From positions 1 to 31,160 of the IMG/VR virus record IMGVR_UViG_3300027754_000303: DNA of 31,160 nt; one strand, written 5' to 3'. This stretch comes from a virus. Below, in pieces: positions 7,908-17,025 of the stretch; within the stretch, counting starts at the first letter, position 1, and the number at the start of each line of letters is the position of its first letter. A model generated the notes under the pieces. The model saw only the letters and a program-made list of their open reading frames with translations. It was not told the origin of the DNA and searched no databases. The position numbers were made by a program, and so were the translations under genes.

Positions 7908-10160
7908 ATGGGAAAGTCAATGCAAGATTTATTGAATGAGTTTAACTTTCAGGATAAAGAATTTAATCCTAGAAGTGTAACAAAGGATATGCTTTCATCT
8001 AAAGAAACTGCACAAAAAACACAACCTATAAAAATATTAGGTTTAGAAATTGAAGGTGTAACTTTACCATACGATAGACAATATACAAGATTAACACAAG
8101 ATGTAAGAACTATATATGGTTTAGATGCTCCACGTATATTATTGCGTGGTGCAGTAGATACAAATAAAGTTACAAAAAAAGTTGTAAATAGAGCAGCTAG
8201 AATAGCAGGTGGATTATTTGGTAATAATAGTGGAGTTGGTACATTTGTAAGAAATTCTATAAGTAGTTTAGTGAGTGTTAAACAACCAAGTGATACTATT
8301 AGTGGAAACAATACCGAAAATGGTTTGTATGCTGCTATGGAAAAGGGTAATGTAAATAATTCAAAAAATCCAATAACCAGTTTATTATCACAATATAGAA
8401 CACCATCTCAATTTAAAGAAGCAGTTGGTGATATTAACAATGGAGAAGTAAAAATCGGTGGAGCAATTGTAGACCAATTAACTAATAGTGCATTCAAAGG
8501 TTTAGGCTGGGTTGCATCTAAAATTGGAATAGGTAAACAAGATTCAGGTAAATCAAATTCATTAAAAAACTCATTAAAATCATTTACCGATTCCCAAAGT
8601 GTATCAAGATTTCCATCAACATTTGCAATAAATGCTGCTAAATTAAATAAACAAGAAAAACCAACAGGTGTAGTAGTTGGACAAGAACAATTCATACGAA
8701 GTGGTGATTATCCAAATATGTATGATGATTTAAAAACAAATATACAAATAGATGGAATAAATTTTAATCCACAAACTTATAGTTTTACTGGCAATTCCAC
8801 AACTGATTATTTAGGGAAAAATGCATCCGAAGCATCAAAATTTGTTATTGGAAATGCAGTAGCATCTGGTGTTGAGGGTGAATTATTGGGATATACGGAT
8901 TTAGGATTTAATTCAAATGATAATGTAAAAGGTTTCCGTAGTCAAACATTTGTTGAAGGGTTATATAATTCATATAAATTAGAAGATGCCAATTTAACTG
9001 GTATGAAAAACAATTTAGGTGGGTTTTTAATTGTAAAAGATGGTGATAAAGGTATATATAAAATATCAGATATTGTAAAGGCAGGAGAACCTATTCGATT
9101 TAGTGATAAAGCAACAGATTCAGTATTTGGTATGATTCCTAATGTTCAGTTTTTTGGTGGTTATAAAAATAAAAAAGCAAAACTATTTAAGGGTGACCAT
9201 CGTTTAAAATCATTAGGTGCATTAAGAACTACTGATATTGAGATTGGTGAAGGTGAAAGTGATTTAATAAAAATTAGATTTGGTATAGATGGTAAATATA
9301 CTTATTTATTATCCAATATAACCGGATTTACTGATACACCAACTCCAACTTGGGGAGAAGTTAAACCAATTGGTTCACCATATAAGTTTTATTTTTATGA
9401 AAGTTTTGAAAGAGAGGTTTCATTTAAAACTCAAATATACGCATCTTCACAAGAAGAACTTTCATTAGTATGGATTAAGGCAAATAGTATAATGAAACTT
9501 ACAAATGGCACATCCGGTGGTGTTGAAGGTATTAAGGGAAAGGTATGTAGTTTACGAATTGGTGATATGTTTGATAGTAATAAAGGATTTATTACAAATT
9601 GTACTTTGACTGTTCCTGATATTTCACCTTGGGAAATAAAAGATGGCTCACAATACCCATTTGTGTGTGAATTGGATATTACCTATAAAGTAATACAAAT
9701 AGTTTCTGATTCTAAATTTTATGGACCATATAATATGAAAATAAAATCACCATCTTATACTTATTTAGATTTTCCAGAAAAAGCACCATTGCCTCCACCA
9801 TATAATTTTAATCAGGTATCAAAACCGGTTATGCCTGCAATTGATATAAAACCGATAACTCAAAAGGACCTATTAAATTCACCAACAAGACAATTGTTAA
9901 AAGCTAATTTGGCAGCATCATCAATGGATGCGCAAGCTCAAAATGATTTAACACAAACTACAAATGCAGAGAAATATTTATCAGAAAATGCAAATGTAAT
10001 TACCCCTACACCATTAGTACCTAATATAAATACACCAACACCACCACAAAACTTTGGTAAACAACCCGAATATGACCCAAATACTGGAGATTATAAACGA
10101 AATATTTTTGGTCAAATAAAACTTTTTAAAGCAAGAGGTGTTGATGCTAATCAAAATTAA
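7908..10160 (+). CDS. Large tail/baseplate structural protein, exact role unknown
   Basis: 750 residues, starting 2 nt after the tape measure stop. The N-terminal 300 residues are low in recognisable features. The region around residues 490-610 looks like a beta-rich tail-tube or baseplate fold: PYKFYFYESFEREVSFKTQI, SLVWIKANSIMKLTNG, GKVCSLRIGDMF, and CELDITYKVIQIVSD. The C-terminal ~120 residues are Pro/Asn/Gln-rich and probably disordered, which suggests contacts with neighbouring subunits. Position between tape measure and the LysM gp53-like gene suggests a tube initiator (gp48/gp54-type) or other hub component. I cannot decide between these from the sequence alone. Confidence 0.6.
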   Translation: MGKSMQDLLNEFNFQDKEFNPRSVTKDMLSSKETAQKTQPIKILGLEIEGVTLPYDRQYTRLTQDVRTIYGLDAPRILLRGAVDTNKVTKKVVNRAARIAGGLFGNNSGVGTFVRNSISSLVSVKQPSDTISGNNTENGLYAAMEKGNVNNSKNPITSLLSQYRTPSQFKEAVGDINNGEVKIGGAIVDQLTNSAFKGLGWVASKIGIGKQDSGKSNSLKNSLKSFTDSQSVSRFPSTFAINAAKLNKQEKPTGVVVGQEQFIRSGDYPNMYDDLKTNIQIDGINFNPQTYSFTGNSTTDYLGKNASEASKFVIGNAVASGVEGELLGYTDLGFNSNDNVKGFRSQTFVEGLYNSYKLEDANLTGMKNNLGGFLIVKDGDKGIYKISDIVKAGEPIRFSDKATDSVFGMIPNVQFFGGYKNKKAKLFKGDHRLKSLGALRTTDIEIGEGESDLIKIRFGIDGKYTYLLSNITGFTDTPTPTWGEVKPIGSPYKFYFYESFEREVSFKTQIYASSQEELSLVWIKANSIMKLTNGTSGGVEGIKGKVCSLRIGDMFDSNKGFITNCTLTVPDISPWEIKDGSQYPFVCELDITYKVIQIVSDSKFYGPYNMKIKSPSYTYLDFPEKAPLPPPYNFNQVSKPVMPAIDIKPITQKDLLNSPTRQLLKANLAASSMDAQAQNDLTQTTNAEKYLSENANVITPTPLVPNINTPTPPQNFGKQPEYDPNTGDYKRNIFGQIKLFKARGVDANQN

Positions 10161-10170
10161 TTAAAATAAT

Positions 10171-10452
10171 ATGGGAAGATACGATAATTTAGATGGAAAA
10201 AATATAATTGGTAGAGGGATAGTATATGATTCACTATTACTACCATACATAGAACCAACCGATTCCGATATATTAATTGTAACGGAAGAAGAAGATAGAT
10301 TAGATTTATTAGCAAACCAATTCTATGGTGATTCTCAATTATGGTGGGTAATAGCGACATATAATAATCTTACAGATATAGATACAAAATTAGAACCGGG
10401 ATTACAATTAAGAATACCAAATAGAGCATCGTCAGTTACACGTTTATTTTAA
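10171..10452 (+). CDS. LysM baseplate protein (T4 gp53-like wedge component)
   Basis: 93 residues. The C-terminal part is a LysM-type fold: LIVTEEEDRLDLLANQFYGD, then SQLWWVIATYNNLTDIDTKL, EPGLQLRIP. T4 gp53 is longer (196) and has a LysM-like C-terminal domain used inside the baseplate rather than for murein hydrolysis; the N-terminal part here is much reduced. It lies between two large tail/baseplate genes, which supports a wedge role. LysM could also touch peptidoglycan, but there is no catalytic domain. The ATG at 10171 follows the previous stop by 10 nt. Confidence 0.82.
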   Translation: MGRYDNLDGKNIIGRGIVYDSLLLPYIEPTDSDILIVTEEEDRLDLLANQFYGDSQLWWVIATYNNLTDIDTKLEPGLQLRIPNRASSVTRLF

Positions 10453-10458
10453 TATTTT

Positions 10459-12660
10459 ATGAATCATTTTCCATTTATGGCACCAGTTGAGGAAACAATA
10501 ATCAACGCCATTGAAAATTTAAATAAATCAACATTTAGTGGTGCGATGCCATTTGTGTATTTTACTGCACATTCAAAAGGTGAACCAAAAACCATAGGAA
10601 CAGAAACAAGTTATAGATATGGTAGTAAAGAAATGGGTAAACATAGATTTCCTCCATTAATAACAAATTTAGAAGTAAAACCAACCGGTACTATGGGTGT
10701 TGTAAGGGAAGGTGAAGTTACTGTTAAGTTTGCATCAATGGAACAATTGAAAGATTTTCAAAATTTTTTTAGAATTGGTACTGCAAAGACAATTCATTGG
10801 GGATGGAACAAAAACAGATTAGATGGAAACAATTTTCAGATTACAGACCCCAATGATGATGATAGCAAGAAAATTGTAAATAATATTGAAAATTGGAGAA
10901 CGCAGTTAAAAGCATGGAAGTATAGTGCTGATATATTAGTAGGCCCACTTATAAATTTTAATTTTACATTAAATGAAGATGCATCTGTGGATGTTGTATT
11001 TACGGTTGGTTCTCCAAATGAATTGGTTGCATTTATGGGTTCACATAAAAAAAATTCAAACGAAGTTAAAAGTAGTGATGCAGATAATATCGCAGCATAT
11101 CGAGTGGCTTCTTTACTTAATCTGATAGATAGTGATTTTTCACCCGCAATTTTTGATAAAGAAATAAGACCTAATTTATTAAATTATGATAACACTCAAT
11201 CTACTTTAAAAAAAATATGGGAAGGAGTGACTTCTGTGTTTAATACAATAATGGGTGATTCACAATATGATAATGTTAGTGAAGATGTGTATATATCATT
11301 TTTTACAATAGCAAAATATGCATTAAATCAAAACCCACCGAAGGATACTATTAATTCTGGCTATATATTTGATATATTAGAAGCAATATCAGTAGCACAT
11401 CCAAATATGATTTCTAATTCTGAAAATGTTATATTTTTAAATACGGAAATGGCAACTCCAATAGTAGTTAATAATGAAATAAAGTTGGATAAAACTAAAC
11501 TTCAAAACTTTGATACACTATTACAAACTCATTCTTATCCAGAATCTGGAAATTTTGATGGTGAATATGGAGGCACAAAAAATTCTTTTAAAGAAAAACA
11601 TTGGGGATATGTTAGAAATGTATTTTTTAAAGCACCATTTGTTCAAGATATTATAAAAAATAATGGAGATGGTAGTATTGTAGATATAGTTGAAAAACTT
11701 TGTAATGAAATAAATGTTGCATCGTGTGGTTTAACTGATTTAGCACCACAAGTAACAACTAAAAAAGATGGGAAAGAGGTATTTACAGTAGTAGATTATG
11801 CACTTATTCCGGATAAAATAAAGCCAACTCCTTTAAGTTTATTTGAAAAGGGAAGTAATAGTTCAACTATAATAAATATATCTTTTAATTGTGATTTACC
11901 AAAAGAAATTGGTTCAATGGCAATGTTAGGAAATAGAAAATCAACGGATGTTGGTGGAAAATTATTTTTTAATTATGAAAAAGATAATGTATTAATGACG
12001 CCAGATAGATTATCAGATTATGATTATACAGGCGGTAAAGGACCCGGCGGTGGTGGCGGCGGTGGTGGAGGAGGTACTCCTAAAAATTATGGAAAAATAA
12101 AATCTGGTAGTTATAATCCCGGAGATACAGATTCCAACGGAAATAATGTGGGTAATCCTGGTTCAGTAGCACCAGTGGGTAAGATGTGGAGTTTTGAATA
12201 CGGTGCGGGAAATCAAACTCCAATTGACAAAACTACAAAGGGTATATGGTATTTACAAACCGACTCAAATTTAACTCCTCAAGGCCAAGCAAAAAATGCA
12301 ATAGCTGGTAAAATGTTGATTGATGAAAGTTGTGTTTTTATAAAATATGATGCGGCTGAACATACGTCTAGTAAAAATTTAGACCATGGAGTATTTAAAG
12401 CTGTGTTTAAAAACACAGATATGATTAAAGCTATGTATTTTGGTGATGGTAATCATAATAAAAACAATCCGTTACTACCAATTGAATTAGAAATAACAGT
12501 ACTTGGTATATCTGGAATTATTGCTGGACAAATTATAGAATTAGAAAAGGATGCATTGCCATTTGGAAATGTTGGTATATTTCAAGTAAAAGAAGTAAAC
12601 CATACAGTAAATGGTAAATGGGAAACAACTATAAAATTAGGATTTAGACCAACAAACTAA
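10459..12660 (+). CDS. Baseplate hub protein (gp27 / late-control D-like)
   Basis: 733 residues. The N-terminal half has strands such as PPLITNLEVKPTGTMGVVRE and TVKFASMEQLKDFQNFFRIG, followed by IHWGWN. A glycine run (GGKGPGGGGGGGGGG, near residues 524-538) acts as a flexible linker. After it the C-terminal domain ends with GISGIIAGQIIELEKDALPF, then GIFQVKEVNHTVNGKWETT and a final IKLGFRP, the pattern typical of hub proteins that sit at the end of the tube. No lysozyme domain like that of T4 gp5 is visible, so cell-wall lysis must be encoded elsewhere. Placement next to the LysM wedge gene supports the call. Confidence 0.75.
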   Translation: MNHFPFMAPVEETIINAIENLNKSTFSGAMPFVYFTAHSKGEPKTIGTETSYRYGSKEMGKHRFPPLITNLEVKPTGTMGVVREGEVTVKFASMEQLKDFQNFFRIGTAKTIHWGWNKNRLDGNNFQITDPNDDDSKKIVNNIENWRTQLKAWKYSADILVGPLINFNFTLNEDASVDVVFTVGSPNELVAFMGSHKKNSNEVKSSDADNIAAYRVASLLNLIDSDFSPAIFDKEIRPNLLNYDNTQSTLKKIWEGVTSVFNTIMGDSQYDNVSEDVYISFFTIAKYALNQNPPKDTINSGYIFDILEAISVAHPNMISNSENVIFLNTEMATPIVVNNEIKLDKTKLQNFDTLLQTHSYPESGNFDGEYGGTKNSFKEKHWGYVRNVFFKAPFVQDIIKNNGDGSIVDIVEKLCNEINVASCGLTDLAPQVTTKKDGKEVFTVVDYALIPDKIKPTPLSLFEKGSNSSTIINISFNCDLPKEIGSMAMLGNRKSTDVGGKLFFNYEKDNVLMTPDRLSDYDYTGGKGPGGGGGGGGGGTPKNYGKIKSGSYNPGDTDSNGNNVGNPGSVAPVGKMWSFEYGAGNQTPIDKTTKGIWYLQTDSNLTPQGQAKNAIAGKMLIDESCVFIKYDAAEHTSSKNLDHGVFKAVFKNTDMIKAMYFGDGNHNKNNPLLPIELEITVLGISGIIAGQIIELEKDALPFGNVGIFQVKEVNHTVNGKWETTIKLGFRPTN

Positions 12661-12661
12661 T

Positions 12662-13012
12662 ATGGCAAGTGTAGATACATATATTTCTTTGATTGTAACG
12701 GAATCACAACCATTGATTGTGGCATACGAACAAATACCAACTGATTTAGATTATAGTGCAGGATTTATTTATAGATATTTTATACGAAAACGAAATGATA
12801 ATTTTGGAATAATTACAGAAGTATCAAAACAAACTTATGATAATTTTTTAAATAATAATTTTTATTTAACATTGACTATGAAATGGAAAATAAGTGGAAC
12901 TAATTCTGCAGAGGTAGAGCAATTAAATCAGCGTTCAATCAACTATTCGCAAGAAACAATATCCAACATAGATACATATGTTAGAAACCTTACAAAATTT
13001 TATAGAGGATAA
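12662..13012 (+). CDS. Unknown protein at the end of the baseplate operon
   Basis: 116 residues, starting one base after the hub stop (TAATATGG), so probably translationally coupled. Mixed alpha/beta composition rich in Tyr and Asn (ISLIVTESQPLIVAYEQIPT, GFIYRYFIRKRNDNFGI, LTMKWKISGTN). No cysteine or membrane segment. A small virion or baseplate component is the simplest guess from position; family not recognised. It is the last gene before a hairpin and a host-type promoter. Confidence 0.65.
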   Translation: MASVDTYISLIVTESQPLIVAYEQIPTDLDYSAGFIYRYFIRKRNDNFGIITEVSKQTYDNFLNNNFYLTLTMKWKISGTNSAEVEQLNQRSINYSQETISNIDTYVRNLTKFYRG

Positions 13013-13034
13013 TTTGGAAAAACCAAATCTTTTT
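13012..13034 (+). terminator. Short terminator hairpin overlapping a promoter
   Basis: Stem ATTTGG (13012-13017) and CCAAAT (13023-13028), loop AAAAA, then C and five T. Begins at the last base of the upstream stop codon. Only 6 bp, so moderate strength. The left arm also contains the TTTG of the promoter below. Confidence 0.6.
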
Positions 13035-13044
13035 ATTATATTTG
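13013..13044 (+). promoter_or_regulatory. Bacteroidota-type promoter for the family A polymerase gene
   Basis: TTTG (13013-13016), 20-nt spacer, TATATTTG (13037-13044), matching the Bacteroidota primary sigma consensus TTTG / TAnnTTTG. The next gene's ATG starts only 4 nt after the -7 box, so the transcript would be leaderless or nearly so. Confidence 0.7.
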
Positions 13045-13048
13045 TAAG

Positions 13049-14395
13049 ATGGTTATATACATAGAGGATTCACAATCCTTCAATGATTTCTTATTGGAGT
13101 TTAATTCCCGCCCAAGTAGAATTTACATTCAACTTTCGGATACCGATAAACATGCTCTAAACAATCGTATATCATTCATCGTAGTTAGTTGTTTACCAAA
13201 ACTATATGTAATCAATATAAACCATACCGATGGGTTGGGATTAAGAGAAGATGCACTTAAACAATTAGAAGAATCCCAACGCTTTAAAGCAGTGGTAAAT
13301 GGTAAGAGTGTAACTCATCTATTAAACTTAAAGCAAGCAGTAGATATTGATTTATACAGATTCATTACCGATAGTGGTATAGATGAAGACCAATTTAGAG
13401 AAATCCAATCATTTTACAAAAGAACCATTAAAGAAAAGTGGGCAACAAATATAAACGATAGTATCCCATTATCAAAGCAAGTTGGGATAATAAAAAAGAT
13501 ATTAAAATATGAAGTAAACTCAACCGCAAACGAATCAGTATTCAATTTTGCAAAGGATGCAACGGAAGTATTCCAATGGATAGAGAAATCAGGCATACAA
13601 GTAGACCCAAAATACATAGTTGAATTAGATAACCAAAAACACATCAATAAGGATGGGTTAGTATTCACAGAATATAACCTCCATACTTCCACTCTACGTC
13701 CATCAAATAGGCATGGTGGGGTAAACTACTCATCACTTAAAAAAGACAGTGGTATTCGTAAAGCATTCGTTAGTAGATTCAAAGATGGTAAGTTAGTAAG
13801 TATAGATTATTCGGCATATCACCCACATTTATTGATTGATTTAATAAAGGTTAAAATCGGTGAAAAAGAATGGATGGGTAAATTTAATAGTCAATTAGAT
13901 TTCTACGATTGGATTTCGGCAAAGTTAGGTATAGCTGATTTAGATGGAGCAAGAGATGGGGCTAAACAATTAGTATTCCAATCTATATATGGTGGGGTAA
14001 GTGTGGAAATGCAAGATTTACCATTCTTTAATGAAGTACATATGTTGGCATTAAAATACAAAGCCGATTTGGAAAGATATGGTTTTGTAAAAACACCACA
14101 TTATGGGGTACAAATCACAAAAGAAAAGTTTGGTGAAGATAATCCACCCCCAGCAAAGGTTCTAAACTATGTAATTCAGGCATACGAAACAGAACGAAAC
14201 ATCCAAATCCTAAAGAAAATAAAAGAAAAGTATAAAGGTTTGGGTAAACTGATAATGTATAATTATGACGCATTTGTATTTGATGTTCCTAATTATGAAA
14301 TTACATATTTATATGAAGAGATATACGAAAAAATAATAGATTCAAAAGAGTTTCCAGCAACAATAGTAACAGGTGAAAATTATGATTTTAAATAA
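13049..14395 (+). CDS. Short family A DNA polymerase-like protein, no recognisable exonuclease domain
   Basis: 448 residues against about 600-930 for usual family A polymerases. The C-terminal half carries the palm and fingers: STLRPSNRHGGVNYSSLKK (template/primer contact), motif A VSIDYSAYHPHLL with D253, motif B R302-x3-K306-x3-F310-x3-Y314-G (the O-helix pattern of Pol I R754, K758, F762, Y766), and motif C YNYDAFVFDV with D407. Motif C reads Y-D-A where Pol I has H-D-E. The N-terminal ~160 residues show no DxE exonuclease motif. Both metal-binding Asp are kept, so polymerase activity is plausible. It is isolated from the replication operon and has its own host-type promoter. It could be the replicative enzyme or an accessory polymerase. 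Confidence 0.78.
   Translation: MVIYIEDSQSFNDFLLEFNSRPSRIYIQLSDTDKHALNNRISFIVVSCLPKLYVININHTDGLGLREDALKQLEESQRFKAVVNGKSVTHLLNLKQAVDIDLYRFITDSGIDEDQFREIQSFYKRTIKEKWATNINDSIPLSKQVGIIKKILKYEVNSTANESVFNFAKDATEVFQWIEKSGIQVDPKYIVELDNQKHINKDGLVFTEYNLHTSTLRPSNRHGGVNYSSLKKDSGIRKAFVSRFKDGKLVSIDYSAYHPHLLIDLIKVKIGEKEWMGKFNSQLDFYDWISAKLGIADLDGARDGAKQLVFQSIYGGVSVEMQDLPFFNEVHMLALKYKADLERYGFVKTPHYGVQITKEKFGEDNPPPAKVLNYVIQAYETERNIQILKKIKEKYKGLGKLIMYNYDAFVFDVPNYEITYLYEEIYEKIIDSKEFPATIVTGENYDFK
14305..14314 (+). promoter_or_regulatory. Late-promoter-like decamer inside the polymerase gene
   Basis: Exact ATATTTATAT, 68-77 nt upstream of the possible starts of the next gene. It lies within coding sequence (Tyr/Leu/Tyr codons), so it may be coincidence in AT-rich DNA. 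Confidence 0.3.
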
Positions 14396-16556
14396 TTTAG
14401 ATGAGATTTATCAAGAAGTTTTAGAAGAACTTTCTTATAGAGTGGGTATAGTAAATCTTAAAGATGGCTACCACTTTGCAATATTTAATGAAATTTTAAG
14501 AGAAAGTATATTAGCACCATATTCAGATATGTTGATACAATCACTATGTGAAGTAGATGATGCCGGTAAAGTTTGGGTAAAAAATATAGATAGTCAAAAT
14601 GTATATCAAATCCAAAAAGGTAACTTTGATAAATCAGTTCATATTGCAGCATCATCGCAAGAAGTAGAAAAAGCACAAGCAAAAGAAACAGAACCCAAAC
14701 CGGTAGAAAAACCAAAAAAACAAACAAAAGAAGAACCAACTACTAAAAGTTTAGACGATTTAAAATCAGTAATTGCACAAAAATCAATTGATAAAGCAGC
14801 AGAAGATGGTGCTGGTTATATTAATAAAATAAATGATAATAATCTAAATAAAAAGGCTTTAAGTGATACATTCAAAAAAATTGTAAATGGTGAAACATTA
14901 ACTAATGCAGAAAAAGCATTGGCTAATGATTGGATTTCAATTAGAGTTGGCGGTGGAAATGATGTTGGATTTTATATTGCTCCACAAAAAGGAGAATTTG
15001 CAAACAACCAATCACGGTTATCAGTTAAATTTAACCTACCAACCAAAGTTACCAATACAGAGGAGTGGGCAGATTCATTTAATAAACAAATAAAAGATAA
15101 TTATGGTATTAGATTAACAACACAAACTGGCTCATATGTAAACAAAAAAGATTTTACTGCGGCTAAAATGAATACTAAACGAAAAATGGTAGAGTATAGT
15201 CCATCTAAAGATGGTAATGCAGTAACAATAGAAGGAAATACTTATCAAAAAAGACCAATACCATCCGAAGATGGATTAGTTAATTCATTTGTTAAAAAAG
15301 GACAAACCAAAAAAGAAGCTAAAAACGCAGCTAAAAAAGTTGTTGCATCTATAAAAAGAAGAAATGAAATGATTGACCGTTTAATTAAAAACGGAAAAAC
15401 TCAAATGGTTGATTATGGTGAAACTAATAATAATGAAAATCGTAGAAAAACATTAAAAAATGTTACTCAATCAACAAAAAAAGCTGTAATAAAATCTATT
15501 GCTAATTTCTCTGGTTTAAGTGAGGATGAAATTAAACAACAATATGGACCGGTTTTAGATAAATTTGATGAATTAGAAGGTTTAGCACCAATAAACAATC
15601 CAAATTGGGATTCTATGAGTTCCAAAGAAAAATCTAATGCAGAAGAACAATATCAAAATAAAATAATAGATATTTTGCAGGATATGAGACGAGATGAAAA
15701 ATTAGCATCTGGCGGACCTGATATTGCAGAAGTATTTGTGTTTATGAATGAAATTGGTACTGGTAAACAAGCGTTTTTACCATCTGAATCAAATTTTCCA
15801 ACAATTGATATTATTTCATTGGGTGAACAAAAATCACCACCTGCAAATTTATCACCAGATGAGTTAGCAGAGTTCTATTCGGAAGAGTTTTCTGCAAATA
15901 GTGTATCCTTTATTGATAGTGATGGTGAAAGTATTAAATTGGGAAAAGGTGGTGCGAGTGCAGGTCATAAAAAATCTCAAAGTAGTAGATTTTCAAATTC
16001 AAAAACATCAGAAAAGTTGGATAATTTGATGGATACTTACAATTCAACATTTGGTGGCTATCCTCCATCTAGCGAAGCAATTGATAAAGCACAAAAATCG
16101 TATGATGATACTAAAGAACATACAAAACAAATCTTAATATCAAAAGGTTATTCTGAAAAAGAAGCGCAAAAACTAATTGATGAAACCGAAAAAAAGGGTA
16201 AAGATGCATATAATCAGGCTAGAAAAGCTTATCAAAAAACTTTAGAACCGGGTGATGAATTGGCTAGTGAATTTGAAAGAGGATTGGAATTGTACAATAA
16301 AGCAGGTATAATGTTTGAATTATTATATAACAACGATTTGGAATCAAATGATTTTGGTAATGTTAGATTTGTTGAAAGTGGTAAAGGTAAAACCTCTAAA
16401 ATAACATTAGAAGTATTGGATGGTATAAATGAAAAATGTTGTGTAAAATTTAATCCAAATCCCGGTGAAATGAGAATCAAAAAAGACCCAAAATCTGGTA
16501 AGGCAACTGCTGGTATTAATGTTTCATTCTCAACCTTTATAAAACATTGTAAATAA
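14382..16556 (+). CDS. Large Lys/Glu-rich phage protein of unknown function
   Basis: 724 residues from the ATG at 14382; a GTG at 14373 would add three residues. Either start overlaps the end of the polymerase gene. Order of parts: a ~90-residue N-terminal alpha/beta region (NNLDEIYQEVLEELSYRVG), a charged low-complexity linker (KAQAKETEPKPVEKPKKQTK), a long helical, Lys-rich middle, an acidic DELAEFYSEEF segment, another helical region, and a compact C-terminus with CCVKFNPNPGEMRIKK ending ISFSTFIKH-like (actual VSFSTFIKHCK). No catalytic motif recognised. Possible roles are an injected internal protein, a DNA-binding protein or a structural protein; the decamer at 14305 would fit late expression. 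Unknown. Confidence 0.7.
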   Translation: MILNNLDEIYQEVLEELSYRVGIVNLKDGYHFAIFNEILRESILAPYSDMLIQSLCEVDDAGKVWVKNIDSQNVYQIQKGNFDKSVHIAASSQEVEKAQAKETEPKPVEKPKKQTKEEPTTKSLDDLKSVIAQKSIDKAAEDGAGYINKINDNNLNKKALSDTFKKIVNGETLTNAEKALANDWISIRVGGGNDVGFYIAPQKGEFANNQSRLSVKFNLPTKVTNTEEWADSFNKQIKDNYGIRLTTQTGSYVNKKDFTAAKMNTKRKMVEYSPSKDGNAVTIEGNTYQKRPIPSEDGLVNSFVKKGQTKKEAKNAAKKVVASIKRRNEMIDRLIKNGKTQMVDYGETNNNENRRKTLKNVTQSTKKAVIKSIANFSGLSEDEIKQQYGPVLDKFDELEGLAPINNPNWDSMSSKEKSNAEEQYQNKIIDILQDMRRDEKLASGGPDIAEVFVFMNEIGTGKQAFLPSESNFPTIDIISLGEQKSPPANLSPDELAEFYSEEFSANSVSFIDSDGESIKLGKGGASAGHKKSQSSRFSNSKTSEKLDNLMDTYNSTFGGYPPSSEAIDKAQKSYDDTKEHTKQILISKGYSEKEAQKLIDETEKKGKDAYNQARKAYQKTLEPGDELASEFERGLELYNKAGIMFELLYNNDLESNDFGNVRFVESGKGKTSKITLEVLDGINEKCCVKFNPNPGEMRIKKDPKSGKATAGINVSFSTFIKHCK

Positions 16557-16567
16557 ATCAATTTTTC

Positions 16568-16601
16568 TTATACTTATAGGGAGTATAAAATGAAAATATG
16601 A
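16568..16601 (+). promoter_or_regulatory. Leader hairpin hiding a Shine-Dalgarno, plus 3-codon mini-ORF
   Basis: Stem TTATACT (16568-16574) and AGTATAA (16582-16588), loop TATAGGG. The SD-like AGGGAG overlaps loop and stem. It is 6-7 nt before ATG-AAA-ATA-TGA (16590-16601), a mini-ORF whose stop overlaps the start of the next gene in ATGA. Suggests translational control by coupling; inferred only. Confidence 0.4.
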
Positions 16602-17011
16602 TAAAGACGCAGTTACTATGTACATTCTCAACTAAAAAAGATATTGAGAATAATTTGGATTTTATAAAAAAAAGTTATATATTAGCATATAATTACATAT
16701 ACGTCTTACAAAACAAAAACGTCCCTAACGATTTATTCATAACATATAATGTAGTTGTTGAAGGACAACATCCAGAAAGTGAATTAAAAACAATATTAGT
16801 ACATAGAAAGAAACAAACTAATACCTTATATACAATCAATGCTCTAAACCAATTAATAATGGAAAAGACTGGTGGTATGTTAGATGATAAGTATGAAGTG
16901 AATTGGGAAGAGTACAGAAATTGTATATTACTTACAAATGCAGAAGGAGTTAGAAAAATAACAACTAGAGTATTTGATGTGATTGAGATTGAAGGAGCAC
17001 AAATTAATTAA
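16598..17011 (+). CDS. Unknown 137-residue phage protein
   Basis: Globular alpha/beta composition: MIKTQLLCTFSTKKDIENNL, ILAYNYIYVLQNKNVPNDLF, NVVVEGQHPESELKTILVHR, then TNTLYTINALNQLIMEKTGG, VNWEEYRNCILLTN. No membrane segment and no known catalytic motif. The evenly conserved-looking core suggests a real enzyme or adaptor. It precedes the Nmad1 gene by 14 nt and both end at the hairpin at 17391, so they form a small operon. Its start lies within the ATGA overlap of the mini-ORF. Function unknown. Confidence 0.7.
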   Translation: MIKTQLLCTFSTKKDIENNLDFIKKSYILAYNYIYVLQNKNVPNDLFITYNVVVEGQHPESELKTILVHRKKQTNTLYTINALNQLIMEKTGGMLDDKYEVNWEEYRNCILLTNAEGVRKITTRVFDVIEIEGAQIN

Positions 17012-17025
17012 AACCAAAATAAAAT

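Noticed and set aside
7949-8695. Minus-strand open frames opposite the 750-residue protein
   Set aside because: Antisense to a well-supported gene, with no start context and low-complexity hydrophobic translations.
10171-10452. LysM protein as a peptidoglycan hydrolase or endolysin
   Set aside because: No catalytic domain; size and place match the gp53-type baseplate role.
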